Positions 1-8,066 of a stretch of 64,000 nt of DNA are shown here, piece by piece. Source of the stretch: Geothermobacter ehrlichii (lineage in GTDB: Bacteria > Desulfobacterota > Desulfuromonadia > Desulfuromonadales > Geothermobacteraceae); assembly GCF_008124615.1 (NCBI RefSeq), contig NZ_VNIB01000003.1, positions 186,001-250,000 of the forward strand. Reading direction: 5' to 3'. Position 1 is the first letter of the stretch; each line of letters starts with the position of its first letter. A program made the translations under genes and the position numbers. The notes beneath the pieces were generated by a model that worked only from the letters and a program-made list of their open reading frames with translations, was not told where the DNA came from and made no database searches.

Positions 1-212
1 AGATGGATGACCGCGTCGCAGCCCGAGAGCGCCCCCTCGAGGCTCTCCGGCAAGGTGGCGTCCCCGCGGTGGAAGGTCACTCCATCGCGCACCGCCAGCT
101 TCTTTTCCGAGCCGGGCCGGACCAGAGCGGTCACTTCATGCCCGGCATCGATAAGCTGGCGGATGATTTCGTTGCCGACAAAGCCGGTGCCGCCGGTGAC
201 AAAGACTTTCAT
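1..212 (-). CDS. NAD(P)-dependent epimerase/dehydratase, partial (N-terminus)
   Basis: Only the first 70 or so residues are in the window; the gene runs off the left edge. The N-terminus reads MKVFVTGGTGFVGNEII, the glycine-rich GxxGxxG dinucleotide-binding loop of atypical short-chain dehydrogenases (extended SDR, NDUFA9/epimerase type), followed by the typical region of a Rossmann fold (VTFHRGDATLPES). It lies downstream of the RtcB gene on the same strand, about 80 bases away. The family is clear; the substrate cannot be told from this part. Confidence 0.85.
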   Translation of the reverse strand, partial: MKVFVTGGTGFVGNEIIRQLIDAGHEVTALVRPGSEKKLAVRDGVTFHRGDATLPESLEGALSGCDAVIH

Positions 213-290
213 GACAAGCCTCCAATTTACAGGCTCTCGGCTCAAGGCGCTGGGCCCTCGGTTCTCCCGGGAGCCTGATGCCTGGCGCCT

Positions 291-1733
291 CTAGCCCTTT
301 ATTACCGCCATCGGTCGCAGCCGCGCGACGATCTTGCCGATGCCGGCCTGCTGGACGACGTTGACCACATCCATGACATCCTTGTAGGCCTCGGGAATTT
401 CCTCGGCAACGGTGGCCCGCCCGGCGGCGCGGATGATGATGCCCTGCTCGGCCAGTTCGGCGACGATGTTGTGGCCCCTGGCTCGCTTCTTTGCGGCGTG
501 GCGCGACAACATCCGCCCGGCACCGTGGCAGGTGGAGCCGAAGGTCTCCTCGAAGGCGCCCTGGGTGCCGACCAGCACGTACGAATAACGGCCCATGTCG
601 CCGGGGATGAGGACCGGCTGGCCGACGTGCCGGTAAGCTTCCGGAGTCTCCGGATGCCCGGGGGGGAAGGCCCGGGTCGCCCCCTTGCGGTGCACGCACA
701 GCCGGCGCGTTCTGCCTGCCACCTGGTGGGTCTCCATCTTTGCGATGTTGTGGCAGACGTCGTAGATGACTGACAGGCGTAACTCCGCCGCGTTCTTGCC
801 GAACACCTGCTCAAACGACTCGCGCACCCAGGAGGTGATCAGTTGGCGGTTGGCGAAGGCGAAGTTGGCGGCGCAGGCCATGGCCGCCAGGTACTGCCGT
901 CCCTCCGGACTGCTCAAGGGGGCGCAGCAGAGCTGCCGGTCGGGCAGCTCGATGCCGTACTTCTGACTGGCCCGCAGCATCAGCCGCAGGTAGTCGTCGC
1001 ACACCTGGTAGCCGAAGCCGCGGCTGCCGGTGTGGATGGTGACCGTCACCTGGCCGGGGTAGAGGCCGAGGGCCTCGGCCGCTTTTTCGTCGCCGATCTG
1101 ATCGACCCGCTGCACCTCGAGAAAATGGTTACCCGAACCCAAGGTGCCGAGCTGGGCCCGGCCCCTCTCCAAGGCTCGCTCCGAGATCAGGTCCGGGTCG
1201 GCTCCGGGAATGACGCCGCCCTCCTCGATATGGCGCAGATCCTCCTCGTTGCCGAAACCGTGCTCGACGGCCCAGCGTGCCCCCTGCTGCAGGACCTGGC
1301 GCTCCTGGGCGATGGTGAGCTTCAGGTCGCGCCGCTTGGATCCGATCCCCGCCGGTACGTTGCGGAACAGGGTATCGGCCAGATTTTTGAGGTGCGGGCG
1401 GACTTCCTCGACGTTCAATGCGCTGCGCAGCAGGCGCACACCGCAGTTGATGTCGTAGCCGACCCCGCCCGGCGAAACGATGCCCTCGTCCGGGTCGAAG
1501 GCGGCCACTCCACCGATTGGAAAGCCGTAGCCCCAGTGGATATCGGGCATGGCTATCGAGGGGCCGACGATGCCCGGCAGGGTGGCGACGTTGCGCACCT
1601 GCTCGAGGGCCTGCTCATGGCGGAGCGTTTCCATCAACTGCTCGCTGGCGAAGATCAGTCCTTCGGTGCGCATCGCCCCTTCTTTGATAATGCGCCAGCG
1701 ACAGTCATCGATTTTTTCTATCTTTAAAGCCAT
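291..1733 (-). CDS. rtcB: RNA-splicing ligase RtcB
   Basis: RtcB joins RNA 2',3'-cyclic phosphate (or 3'-phosphate) ends to 5'-OH ends using GTP and Mn2+, in tRNA splicing or RNA repair. The 480-residue length is normal for the family. Signature residues are present: the metal-binding Cys97 in GVGYDINCGVR, GSGNHFLEV in the middle, and the guanylylated histidine motif CHGAGRMLSR near residue 405. The start has ATG followed by the conserved MALKIEKIDD. Archease, its activator, is encoded immediately upstream, so the two probably form one unit. In bacteria this pair usually acts in RNA repair rather than in intron splicing. Confidence 0.95.
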   Translation of the reverse strand: MALKIEKIDDCRWRIIKEGAMRTEGLIFASEQLMETLRHEQALEQVRNVATLPGIVGPSIAMPDIHWGYGFPIGGVAAFDPDEGIVSPGGVGYDINCGVRLLRSALNVEEVRPHLKNLADTLFRNVPAGIGSKRRDLKLTIAQERQVLQQGARWAVEHGFGNEEDLRHIEEGGVIPGADPDLISERALERGRAQLGTLGSGNHFLEVQRVDQIGDEKAAEALGLYPGQVTVTIHTGSRGFGYQVCDDYLRLMLRASQKYGIELPDRQLCCAPLSSPEGRQYLAAMACAANFAFANRQLITSWVRESFEQVFGKNAAELRLSVIYDVCHNIAKMETHQVAGRTRRLCVHRKGATRAFPPGHPETPEAYRHVGQPVLIPGDMGRYSYVLVGTQGAFEETFGSTCHGAGRMLSRHAAKKRARGHNIVAELAEQGIIIRAAGRATVAEEIPEAYKDVMDVVNVVQQAGIGKIVARLRPMAVIKG

Positions 1734-1791
1734 GAAAGTTTTGTCCTCTGCTTATGACCGGGCGTTGCCCGCTCTTGCGAAAAGTATTTTG

Positions 1792-2208
1792 TTACAGGTC
1801 AACGTAAACCCGCGCCCGCCATGTCCCGTCCCTCTCTTCCACCACGAGCTGATGATAGGTTGCCGCCTTGACCTCCCGTTCGACCGGATGCCGTGCGGGA
1901 TCGAAACGTTCTCCACCGACCCGCACCCTCAGGTGTGTCTCATCCATCTCGTCGATGGCAAATTCGGCCGGGAAAAAGCCGCGGATCTCAAAGAGGTAAA
2001 GAATCTCGTTCAGCCAGTTGACCAGCAGTTCCTCTCGGTCGCCGCCAGTGATCTCGACGGTGATCTCTTCACTGACCGAACCGACGGTCTCACCGGTGAT
2101 CATCTGGCGCAGGCCGCGTCCCGTTTCGACGAAAAGCTCCGCCAGGCTTTCCCCTTCGGCCTCGATGCCCATGTCGGCAGTGTGTTCCAGCAGGTGGTGT
2201 GTTCTCAT
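1792..2208 (-). CDS. Archease family protein (RtcB cofactor)
   Basis: The 138-residue protein begins MRTHHLLEHTADMGIEAEG, the archease N-terminal signature in which an Asp binds Ca2+, and ends RARVYVDL. Archease speeds guanylylation of RtcB and turnover of the ligase. The start at 2208 matches the family N-terminus; a longer in-frame reading would add 23 unconserved residues and has no clear ribosome site. It sits 58 bases upstream of rtcB on the same strand, as in many bacteria and archaea. Confidence 0.92.
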   Translation of the reverse strand: MRTHHLLEHTADMGIEAEGESLAELFVETGRGLRQMITGETVGSVSEEITVEITGGDREELLVNWLNEILYLFEIRGFFPAEFAIDEMDETHLRVRVGGERFDPARHPVEREVKAATYHQLVVEERDGTWRARVYVDL

Positions 2209-2293
2209 TGATACCTTTAGGCCTCGTGGCAAATGACAAGAACCAGAGCAAAAGGCTTTCTCTGGTTCACGACGCATTTTTTCGTTTCCGCCG

Positions 2294-2812
2294 TCAGGTC
2301 AACCGTTGCCAGGTGACCCGACAGGTCGCCGGGTCGCCCGTCCAAGTGACCTTGAGCTTGCCCTGGTGGGCCCGGTGAACGGCCCGGCCGAGATGCTCGG
2401 CAAGTTTCTCTTCCGTGGTTTCGACGATCAGTTTGTCCCCCTCGCGCTCCATGCGCATGATCCGTTCCAGCGGATTCTGGGCCATGGCCCGCTGTTCTTC
2501 ATTTTTCAGAATATTGCGGATCTCCTCTTCGTGATCCCACAGGTACTTTCCGCTCAGGGTAAAGATACCTTCCGCAAAGTGCTGGGCGATTTTCTGGCAG
2601 GCGGGGCAGGTGGTCCACTCAAAATCGCCTCCCTGTTTGCTTTCCTGGTAGGCTTTTGCATCGAGCAGCCAGCTTTTGTTGCGGTAGAGGGCGTGGCAGT
2701 CTTTGCAGAGCAGGGTGCCTTTCAGGCCGCTTTCCGGGGCGTAGGGATCGTCATGGGTGGCGGCCCGACCGCGCTTGTCGCTGGTGCCGAATTTGCCGAC
2801 ATCGCGTGTCAT
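2294..2812 (-). CDS. BCAM0308-like zinc-ribbon protein
   Basis: The 172-residue protein starts after a good ribosome site (GGAAAGGGG, spacing about 6). Two CxxC pairs, CKDC near residue 39 and CPAC near residue 75, suggest a bound metal, as in the BCAM0308/NMD3-like group; this family name is from memory of similar sequences. The second half (LIVETTEEKLAEHLGRAVHRAHQG) resembles a small nucleic-acid-binding fold. It is co-directional with archease and rtcB, 85 bases upstream, which fits an RNA-related role by association only. No catalytic residues are recognised. Confidence 0.7.
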   Translation of the reverse strand: MTRDVGKFGTSDKRGRAATHDDPYAPESGLKGTLLCKDCHALYRNKSWLLDAKAYQESKQGGDFEWTTCPACQKIAQHFAEGIFTLSGKYLWDHEEEIRNILKNEEQRAMAQNPLERIMRMEREGDKLIVETTEEKLAEHLGRAVHRAHQGKLKVTWTGDPATCRVTWQRLT

Positions 2813-3004
2813 ATTCAATCCCCTTTCCTTTTGTTCGTTCGTTCCTCCTGGTTTCAGTATAGCACCCGGTATTGTCTTGTGTGGGGAGCCGGGAATTCCA
2901 GCAGGCTTGCAGGTCATCGGCCGGGAGAAAAGGGGCCAGTGAGCTTGATCCGCGCGGCAGGAAAATCACGATTAATAATTAAAATTCACCTGTTTTCATC
3001 TGGC

Positions 3005-3050
3005 GATGTATACGGTACGTTCATTAGATATATGGTATAGTGTATACATC
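3005..3050. promoter_or_regulatory. Long inverted repeat upstream of the hydrogenase operon
   Basis: GATGTATAC at 3005-3013 and its exact complement GTATACATC at 3042-3050 are separated by 28 bases. The repeat lies just upstream of the best promoter for hyaA and could be a bipartite operator or activator site. A transcript hairpin is also possible, but no T tract typical of a terminator follows. Confidence 0.45.
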
Positions 3051-3067
3051 ATTTTGTAAAAATCCCC

Positions 3068-3097
3068 TTGACACCCGAAAGAAACGGACAGTATTAA
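3068..3097 (+). promoter_or_regulatory. Putative sigma70 promoter for hydrogenase operon
   Basis: TTGACA at 3068-3073 and TATTAA at 3092-3097 are 18 bases apart, giving a long leader of about 135 bases before the hyaA ATG. The -35 box is perfect; the -10 box matches 4 of 6. No -24/-12 sigma54 element was found nearby. Confidence 0.4.
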
Positions 3098-3238
3098 CAC
3101 TGTTGTATTTTGAAGCAAGATCTCGGCACGCCGAATGATTGGAATTAAATAATCTTTCCAAAACGGCACGTTGACATCATTTTTTTTTCGAATCGTGTTT
3201 GTGACAGGGGTTCTGCAAGACGAAAGGAGGAAGAGTCC

Positions 3239-4357
3239 ATGAAACCTGGTCTGACGCCGCATGAGGGGTCCATTCCGGAGGAAACCCTCCAGAAGTGGGA
3301 GAAGCGCGGGGTCTCCCGGCGTGATTTCATCAAGTTCTGCACCGCGACCACGGCCGCCATGGCCCTGCCCATGAGCTTCGTGCCGAAGGTTGCCCAAGCT
3401 ATCGAGGACAAGCGGGTTCCGGTCATCTGGGCCGAGTTCCAGGGGTGCTCTGGAGACTCCGAGGCCTTTTTGCGCGCCAACCAGCCGACGGCGGGCGACA
3501 TCATTCTCGATGTCATCTCCCTCGAATACTCCGAGGTGATCATGGCCGCGGCCGGTCATCAGGCCGAGGAGGCCAAGAAACAGGCCATGCAGAAGTACAA
3601 GGGCCAGTATGTGCTGGTCGTGGAAGGATCCATTCCCAAGGGGGATGGCGGGGCCTATTGCACTGTTAGCGGCCAGAGCGCCGTTGACAGCTGCACCGAA
3701 CTGGTGAAGAACGCCGCCGCCACCATCTGTGTCGGGTCCTGTTCCAGTTTCGGCGGCGTTCCGGCGGCCGCGCCCAATCCGACTGGCGCGGTTTCGGTCA
3801 CGGACCTGGTTCCCGGCGCGCCGGTGGTCAAGCTGCCCGGCTGCCCGGTCAATGCTGTAAACCTGACGGCGACCATCGTCCATTTCATCACCTTCGGCAA
3901 ACTGCCCGCCACCGACAGCCTCGGGCGGCCCAAATTCGCCTATGGCAAGCGGATTCATGACAACTGCGAGCGGCGGGGGCACTTCGATGCCGGCCAGTAT
4001 GCCGAGACGTTCGGCGACGAGGGCCATCGCAAGGGCTACTGCCTCTACAAGCTCGGCTGCAAGGGACCGGAAACTTTCCACAACTGTCCGACGGTTCGTT
4101 ACAACGAAGGTGTCTCCTGGCCGGTCATGTCCGGGCATGGCTGCATCGGCTGCTCCGAGCCGCAGTTCTGGGACACCATGAGCCCCTTCTACCGGCGGTT
4201 GCCGAAAGTTCCCGGCTTTGGCGTCGAAGCGACCGCCGACAAGATCGGTATCGGTCTGGCGGCCGCCACCGCCGTGGCCTTCGGCGCTCACGGTGTGGCC
4301 AGCTGCTTCCGGCGTGGCGACAATATGGAACAAGACAAGGTGATCGAGGAGGAATAA
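3239..4357 (+). CDS. hyaA: [NiFe]-hydrogenase small subunit, Tat-exported
   Basis: The small subunit carries the Fe-S clusters that pass electrons from the NiFe site to the membrane. The N-terminus has a twin-arginine signal (SRRDFIKF at residues 26-33, then a hydrophobic stretch), and the proximal cluster motif begins at EFQGCSGDSEAF. Further cysteine motifs include NCERRGHFDAG, GCKGPETFHNCP and GCIGCSEPQFWD for the medial and distal clusters. A C-terminal hydrophobic helix (IGIGLAAATAVAFGAHGV) anchors it in the membrane. At 372 residues it is full length. Ribosome site AAAGGAGGAAG precedes the ATG. It begins the four-gene hya operon. Confidence 0.96.
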   Translation: MKPGLTPHEGSIPEETLQKWEKRGVSRRDFIKFCTATTAAMALPMSFVPKVAQAIEDKRVPVIWAEFQGCSGDSEAFLRANQPTAGDIILDVISLEYSEVIMAAAGHQAEEAKKQAMQKYKGQYVLVVEGSIPKGDGGAYCTVSGQSAVDSCTELVKNAAATICVGSCSSFGGVPAAAPNPTGAVSVTDLVPGAPVVKLPGCPVNAVNLTATIVHFITFGKLPATDSLGRPKFAYGKRIHDNCERRGHFDAGQYAETFGDEGHRKGYCLYKLGCKGPETFHNCPTVRYNEGVSWPVMSGHGCIGCSEPQFWDTMSPFYRRLPKVPGFGVEATADKIGIGLAAATAVAFGAHGVASCFRRGDNMEQDKVIEEE

Positions 4358-4361
4358 GACG

Positions 4362-6074
4362 ATGGCCCAGAAAATAGCAGTTGATCCGATTACCCGTATC
4401 GAGGGGCACCTGCGCATCGAGGCGCAGGTGGAAGGCGGCAAGATCACCGACGCCTGGAGCTCTTCAACCTCCTTTCGCGGTATCGAAACCATTCTCAAGG
4501 GGCGTGATCCGCGTGACGCCCATCACTTCACCCAGCGTTTCTGCGGCGTCTGTACCGCGGTGCATTCCATGGCCAGTATCCGGGCCGTCGAGGACGCCCT
4601 GAACATCCAGATCCCGGACAATGCCCGTCTGATCCGCAATCTGATCATGGGCATCCAGACCGTGCAGGACCACGTCATTCATTTCTATCACCTGCACGCT
4701 CTCGACTGGGTCGACATCACCAGTGCCCTGCAGGCCGACCCGAAGAAGACCGCCCAGCTCGCCCAGTCGATTTCCGACTGGCCGAACTCGAGCGTCAAGC
4801 ATTTCAAGGCGGTGAAGGAGCGGATCGCCGCCTTCGTCCAGACCGGCCGCCTCGGCCCCTTCCAGAACGCCTACTGGGGGCACAGCGCCTACCGGCTGCC
4901 GCCGGAGGCCAACCTGATGGCGGTCGCCCACTACCTCGAGGCCCTGGAGTGGCAGAAGGACGTCATCAAGGTCCACGCCATTCTCGGCTCGAAGAACCCG
5001 CATCCGCAGACCTTCCTGGTCGGCGGCATGGCGGTGCCTGTCGATCCCGACAGCCAGAACGCCATCAACGCCGACAAGATCGCCTACATGCAGAAGCTGC
5101 TGAAGAAGGCCCGCCTGTTTGTTGAGAAGGTCTACATCCCCGATCTGCTGGCGGTCGCTTCCTTCTACAAGGACTGGGCGGCCATCGGCGGCGGCGTCGG
5201 CAACTTCCTGGTCTACGGCGATTTCCCCATGGACAACAGCGGCGGCACCGACAGCCTCTACTTCCCGCGCGGCGTCATCATGGGCAAGGATCTGGCCAAC
5301 GTCCTGGAGATGGACGAGAAGAAGATCACCGAGTACGTCACCCACAGCTGGTACACCTACAGCGGCGGTGACGACAAGGGCCTGCATCCCTACCAGGGCG
5401 AAACCAATCACAAGTACACCGGGCCGAAACCGCCCTATGACTTCCTCGACACCAACGGCAAGTACTCCTGGGTCAAGTCGCCGCGCTACAACGACCAGCC
5501 GATGGAAGTCGGCCCGCTGGCGCGGGTGCTGGTCGCCTACGCCTCCGGCAACGAAGACGCCAGGGCGATCGTCGGCCATGTACTCAAGACTCTGGGCGTC
5601 GGGCCCGAGGCCCTCTTCTCGACCCTCGGCCGCACCGCCGCCCGAGGTGTCGACTGCCTGATGCTGGCGCGGATGAACGAGAAGTGGCTGATGCAGCTGG
5701 CCGACAACATGGGCCGCGGCATCTATGAGACCCACAACCCCGAGAAGTGGGATCCCTCGACCTGGCCGAAGGAGGCCCAGGGCTTCGGCTACCACGAGGC
5801 TCCGCGCGGCGCCCTCGGCCACTGGATCCGCATCGAGAACGGCCGCATCGCCAACTACCAGGCGGTGGTGCCGTCGACCTGGAACGCCGGACCACGCGAC
5901 GCCGCCGGCCAGATGGGCCCCTACGAAGCGGCCCTGATTGGTACGCCCATCGCCGATGAGAAGAAGCCGCTGGAGATTCTGCGCACCATCCATTCCTTCG
6001 ATCCCTGCCTCGCCTGTGCGGTGCATGTCATGGATGGCAAAGGCAACGAGCTCATCAAGGTCAAGGCCCTCTAA
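4362..6074 (+). CDS. hyaB: [NiFe]-hydrogenase large (catalytic) subunit
   Basis: The 570-residue subunit holds the NiFe(CN)2CO centre. The N-terminal ligand motif RFCGVCTAVHS gives Cys61 and Cys64, and the C-terminal motif DPCLACAVH (547-555) gives the other pair. The 15 residues after His555 are the tail removed by the maturation protease encoded by hyaD. It follows hyaA by 4 bases. Together with the Tat-targeted small subunit and the cytochrome b it forms a periplasm-facing group 1 uptake enzyme feeding H2 electrons to quinone. Confidence 0.97.
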   Translation: MAQKIAVDPITRIEGHLRIEAQVEGGKITDAWSSSTSFRGIETILKGRDPRDAHHFTQRFCGVCTAVHSMASIRAVEDALNIQIPDNARLIRNLIMGIQTVQDHVIHFYHLHALDWVDITSALQADPKKTAQLAQSISDWPNSSVKHFKAVKERIAAFVQTGRLGPFQNAYWGHSAYRLPPEANLMAVAHYLEALEWQKDVIKVHAILGSKNPHPQTFLVGGMAVPVDPDSQNAINADKIAYMQKLLKKARLFVEKVYIPDLLAVASFYKDWAAIGGGVGNFLVYGDFPMDNSGGTDSLYFPRGVIMGKDLANVLEMDEKKITEYVTHSWYTYSGGDDKGLHPYQGETNHKYTGPKPPYDFLDTNGKYSWVKSPRYNDQPMEVGPLARVLVAYASGNEDARAIVGHVLKTLGVGPEALFSTLGRTAARGVDCLMLARMNEKWLMQLADNMGRGIYETHNPEKWDPSTWPKEAQGFGYHEAPRGALGHWIRIENGRIANYQAVVPSTWNAGPRDAAGQMGPYEAALIGTPIADEKKPLEILRTIHSFDPCLACAVHVMDGKGNELIKVKAL

Positions 6075-6089
6075 GCAAGGAGACGCGTC

Positions 6090-6743
6090 ATGTTGCAGAT
6101 ACGCTATGTCTGGGAGTGGCCGGTCCGGATCACACATTGGGTCAATGCGGTCAGTATTGTGGTCCTCTCGGTCACCGGATTCTACATCGGAAATCCATTC
6201 GTGACCGTCAGCAGCCCCAGCCAGTTCGTCATGGGTGTCATGCGTGTGGTGCACTACGGCTTCGCCTACGCTTTCGTCCTGTCGGTGCTGTCGCGCCTGA
6301 TCTGGAGTTTCTTCGGCAACCATCACGCCTCGTGGAAGGAGTTCTTCCCCTGGGTGACGGCAAGCGGCTGGCGGCGGATCATCGGGACTCTCAAGTATTA
6401 CACCTTTCTGGCCAAGAAGCCGCCGTATGAAGTCGGTCACAACGCCCTGGCGGCCATGGCCTACTCGGTGGTCTTCCTGCTCTACCTGGTGCAGATCGTC
6501 AGCGGCTTCGCCCTCTACGGTCAATACGCCCCGGGCAGCGGCTGGGACAGCATCCTCGGTCCGGTTCTGGTGGTTTTCGGCAACCAGGGACTGCGACTGG
6601 CGCACCATATCGTCATGTGGCTGCTGATCGGGTTCGCCATCCACCATGTCTACAGCGCCTGGCTGATGGACGTGAAGGAAAAGAACGGCACCCTCAGCTC
6701 GATTTTTGGCGGCTACAAGTTCATTGAGCCCGAGGACCTCTGA
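6090..6743 (+). CDS. hyaC: Hydrogenase b-type cytochrome subunit
   Basis: A 217-residue membrane protein of the HyaC/HupC family with about four hydrophobic segments. Candidate haem-ligand histidines are in VRITHWVNAV, RVVHYGFAYAF and LRLAHHIVMWLLIGFAIHHVY. It accepts electrons from the small subunit and reduces the quinone pool. Its stop overlaps the hyaD start (TGATG), so the two are translationally coupled. Confidence 0.94.
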   Translation: MLQIRYVWEWPVRITHWVNAVSIVVLSVTGFYIGNPFVTVSSPSQFVMGVMRVVHYGFAYAFVLSVLSRLIWSFFGNHHASWKEFFPWVTASGWRRIIGTLKYYTFLAKKPPYEVGHNALAAMAYSVVFLLYLVQIVSGFALYGQYAPGSGWDSILGPVLVVFGNQGLRLAHHIVMWLLIGFAIHHVYSAWLMDVKEKNGTLSSIFGGYKFIEPEDL

Positions 6744-7225
6744 TGCAGGTTCTGGTCCTCGGCATCGGCAACAGCCTGATGAGCGATGATGGATTCGGGG
6801 TGCGGGTGGTCGAGGAGCTGCAGCGCCGCTACCGTTTTCCGGAAAACGTCACGGTGCTCGACGGCGGCACGCTTGGTCTCGATCTTCTGCCCCATCTGGA
6901 GGGGGCGGACCGGTTGCTGATCATCGATGCCATCGACATGCGGGAGAAACCGGGGGAGATCTTTCGCCTCGAAGGAGAAGAGGTCCCCCGGGCCTTTGCC
7001 AGCAAGTTGTCGGTACACCAAATGGGCGTCCAGGACCTGCTGGCGGTAGCCGAACTTCAGGGCTACTGCCCGCCGGAGCTCGTGGTCTGGGGGGTTCAGC
7101 CCGACTCCATCGAAATGAACATGGAGCTGAGCCAGGCCGTCGCTCCGGCCCTGCCCAGAATCGTCAAGGCCGTGGTGGAGGAGCTATCGGCCTGGGGCTG
7201 TCCGCCGGAAGAACTTGCCGCCTGA
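6743..7225 (+). CDS. hyaD: Hydrogenase maturation endopeptidase
   Basis: A 160-residue M52-family protease that clips the C-terminal tail of the large subunit after nickel insertion. MQVLVLGIGNSLMSDDGFG is the diagnostic N-terminus. Nickel-probing acidic residues near D15/D16 and in IIDAIDM, and the His in KLSVHQMG, are in place. It ends the hya operon and is followed by a hairpin terminator. The accessory hyp genes are not in this window and must lie elsewhere. Confidence 0.95.
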   Translation: MQVLVLGIGNSLMSDDGFGVRVVEELQRRYRFPENVTVLDGGTLGLDLLPHLEGADRLLIIDAIDMREKPGEIFRLEGEEVPRAFASKLSVHQMGVQDLLAVAELQGYCPPELVVWGVQPDSIEMNMELSQAVAPALPRIVKAVVEELSAWGCPPEELAA

Positions 7226-7248
7226 AGAATCAATCAATGAAAGGAAAC

Positions 7249-7278
7249 GGGGCCGCCGATGGCGGCCCCGTCCATTTT
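7249..7278 (+). terminator. Rho-independent-like terminator after hyaD
   Basis: A perfect 9-bp stem, GGGGCCGCC (7249-7257) and GGCGGCCCC (7261-7269), with a GAT loop, is followed by GTCCATTTT. The T tract is short, so the terminator may be leaky into the cytochrome gene that starts 12 bases on. Confidence 0.7.
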
Positions 7279-7289
7279 GGGAGGAGCTC

Positions 7290-7698
7290 ATGCGCTGGCA
7301 CCTGCTGTTGGTCCTGCTTGTGCTTGCCGCCTGTCAGGAACAGACCCCGACCTATCCCGCTCGAGTGGTTCCCACCGACCTGTTCATGGATGCGGACGTG
7401 GTTCGGGCGGGACGTGAGCTTTTTCAGCAGAAATGCGCTTCCTGCCATGGTCATTCTTACGAGGGTCGCTCACTCCGTGCCGTCTTTTTCGACCCGCCCG
7501 CCCCGACGTTCAGCGAACCTCGCTACCGCAGCGTCGATCCGGCCTATCTCTTCTGGCGCATCGAACAGGGCAAGGCCGTCGAACCTTTCAGCTCCCGCGG
7601 CTCGGTGATGCCGAGCTGGGGGGGGCTATCTCTCCGACGATCAGATCTGGCAGCTCGTTGCCTATCTTCGCTGGCGGGCGGATGGAAAAAAGCCCTGA
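7290..7698 (+). pseudogene. Lipoprotein cytochrome c with +1 frameshift in a G8 run
   Basis: ATG at 7290 follows GGAGGAG-type sequence. The product begins MRWHLLLVLLVLAAC, a lipoprotein signal with lipobox LAAC, and has one c-type haem motif CASCH and the axial-ligand-like VMPSWG. The original frame then continues for about 55 unconserved residues. If one G is removed from the eight Gs at 7618-7625, the frame reads YLSDDQIWQLVAYLRWRAD and stops at 7698, the expected last helix of a monohaem cytochrome c (135 residues). Either the gene is broken, the run is phase-variable, or the base is a sequencing error. It would be a small periplasmic electron carrier. Confidence 0.8.
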
Positions 7699-8066
7699 AG
7701 CCCAGGCAGTCGCACATGACAGCCTGGCGACATGCCCCGGGGGCTGAAACGTCAAGCCTGCCGATCGGGTTCGCGGAACCGGCTTGACTTTTAGCAAAAC
7801 TAACCTTTTTTATTTTTCTTAAAAAGGCTACAATGAATGGCCGAGGATAAAAAAGTGGGTTCAGGGTGTTGACCCTCGGTGGGAGCAGGCGTATTCTTGG
7901 CAACATTTGACGGCGCCTGACCTCCCATCCCCTTTCGGCGTCAGCAGACCAGCCTGATTTGCCGGGGCGAGCCGAGTGCAGGTGCTCGGTTCCTGGAATC
8001 GGGCTTTTCCTTTTCGGTACAATCTCCGCCAGCGGCGGAAAAAAACCAGGATGCAAGGGGGCAGAA
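7699..8066. other. Intergenic region upstream of pckA
   Basis: This 368-base region contains no supported gene. It is AT-rich at 7790-7835 (TACAAT at 7829 is a -10-like box) and then GC-rich, suggesting a long pckA leader. No known riboswitch was recognised. Confidence 0.5.

Larger units (their letters stand above)
2813..3238. other. Intergenic region between BCAM0308-like gene and hydrogenase operon
   Basis: This 426-base divergent region contains no supported gene. It holds a 9-bp inverted repeat (3005-3050) and a sigma70-like promoter (3068-3097) in front of the hydrogenase, both listed separately. The sequence is AT-rich compared with the flanks. Confidence 0.6.

Noticed and set aside
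4464-6647. A 727-codon minus-strand open frame over the hydrogenase large subunit
   Set aside because: Antisense shadow; the plus strand has complete NiFe-hydrogenase motifs.
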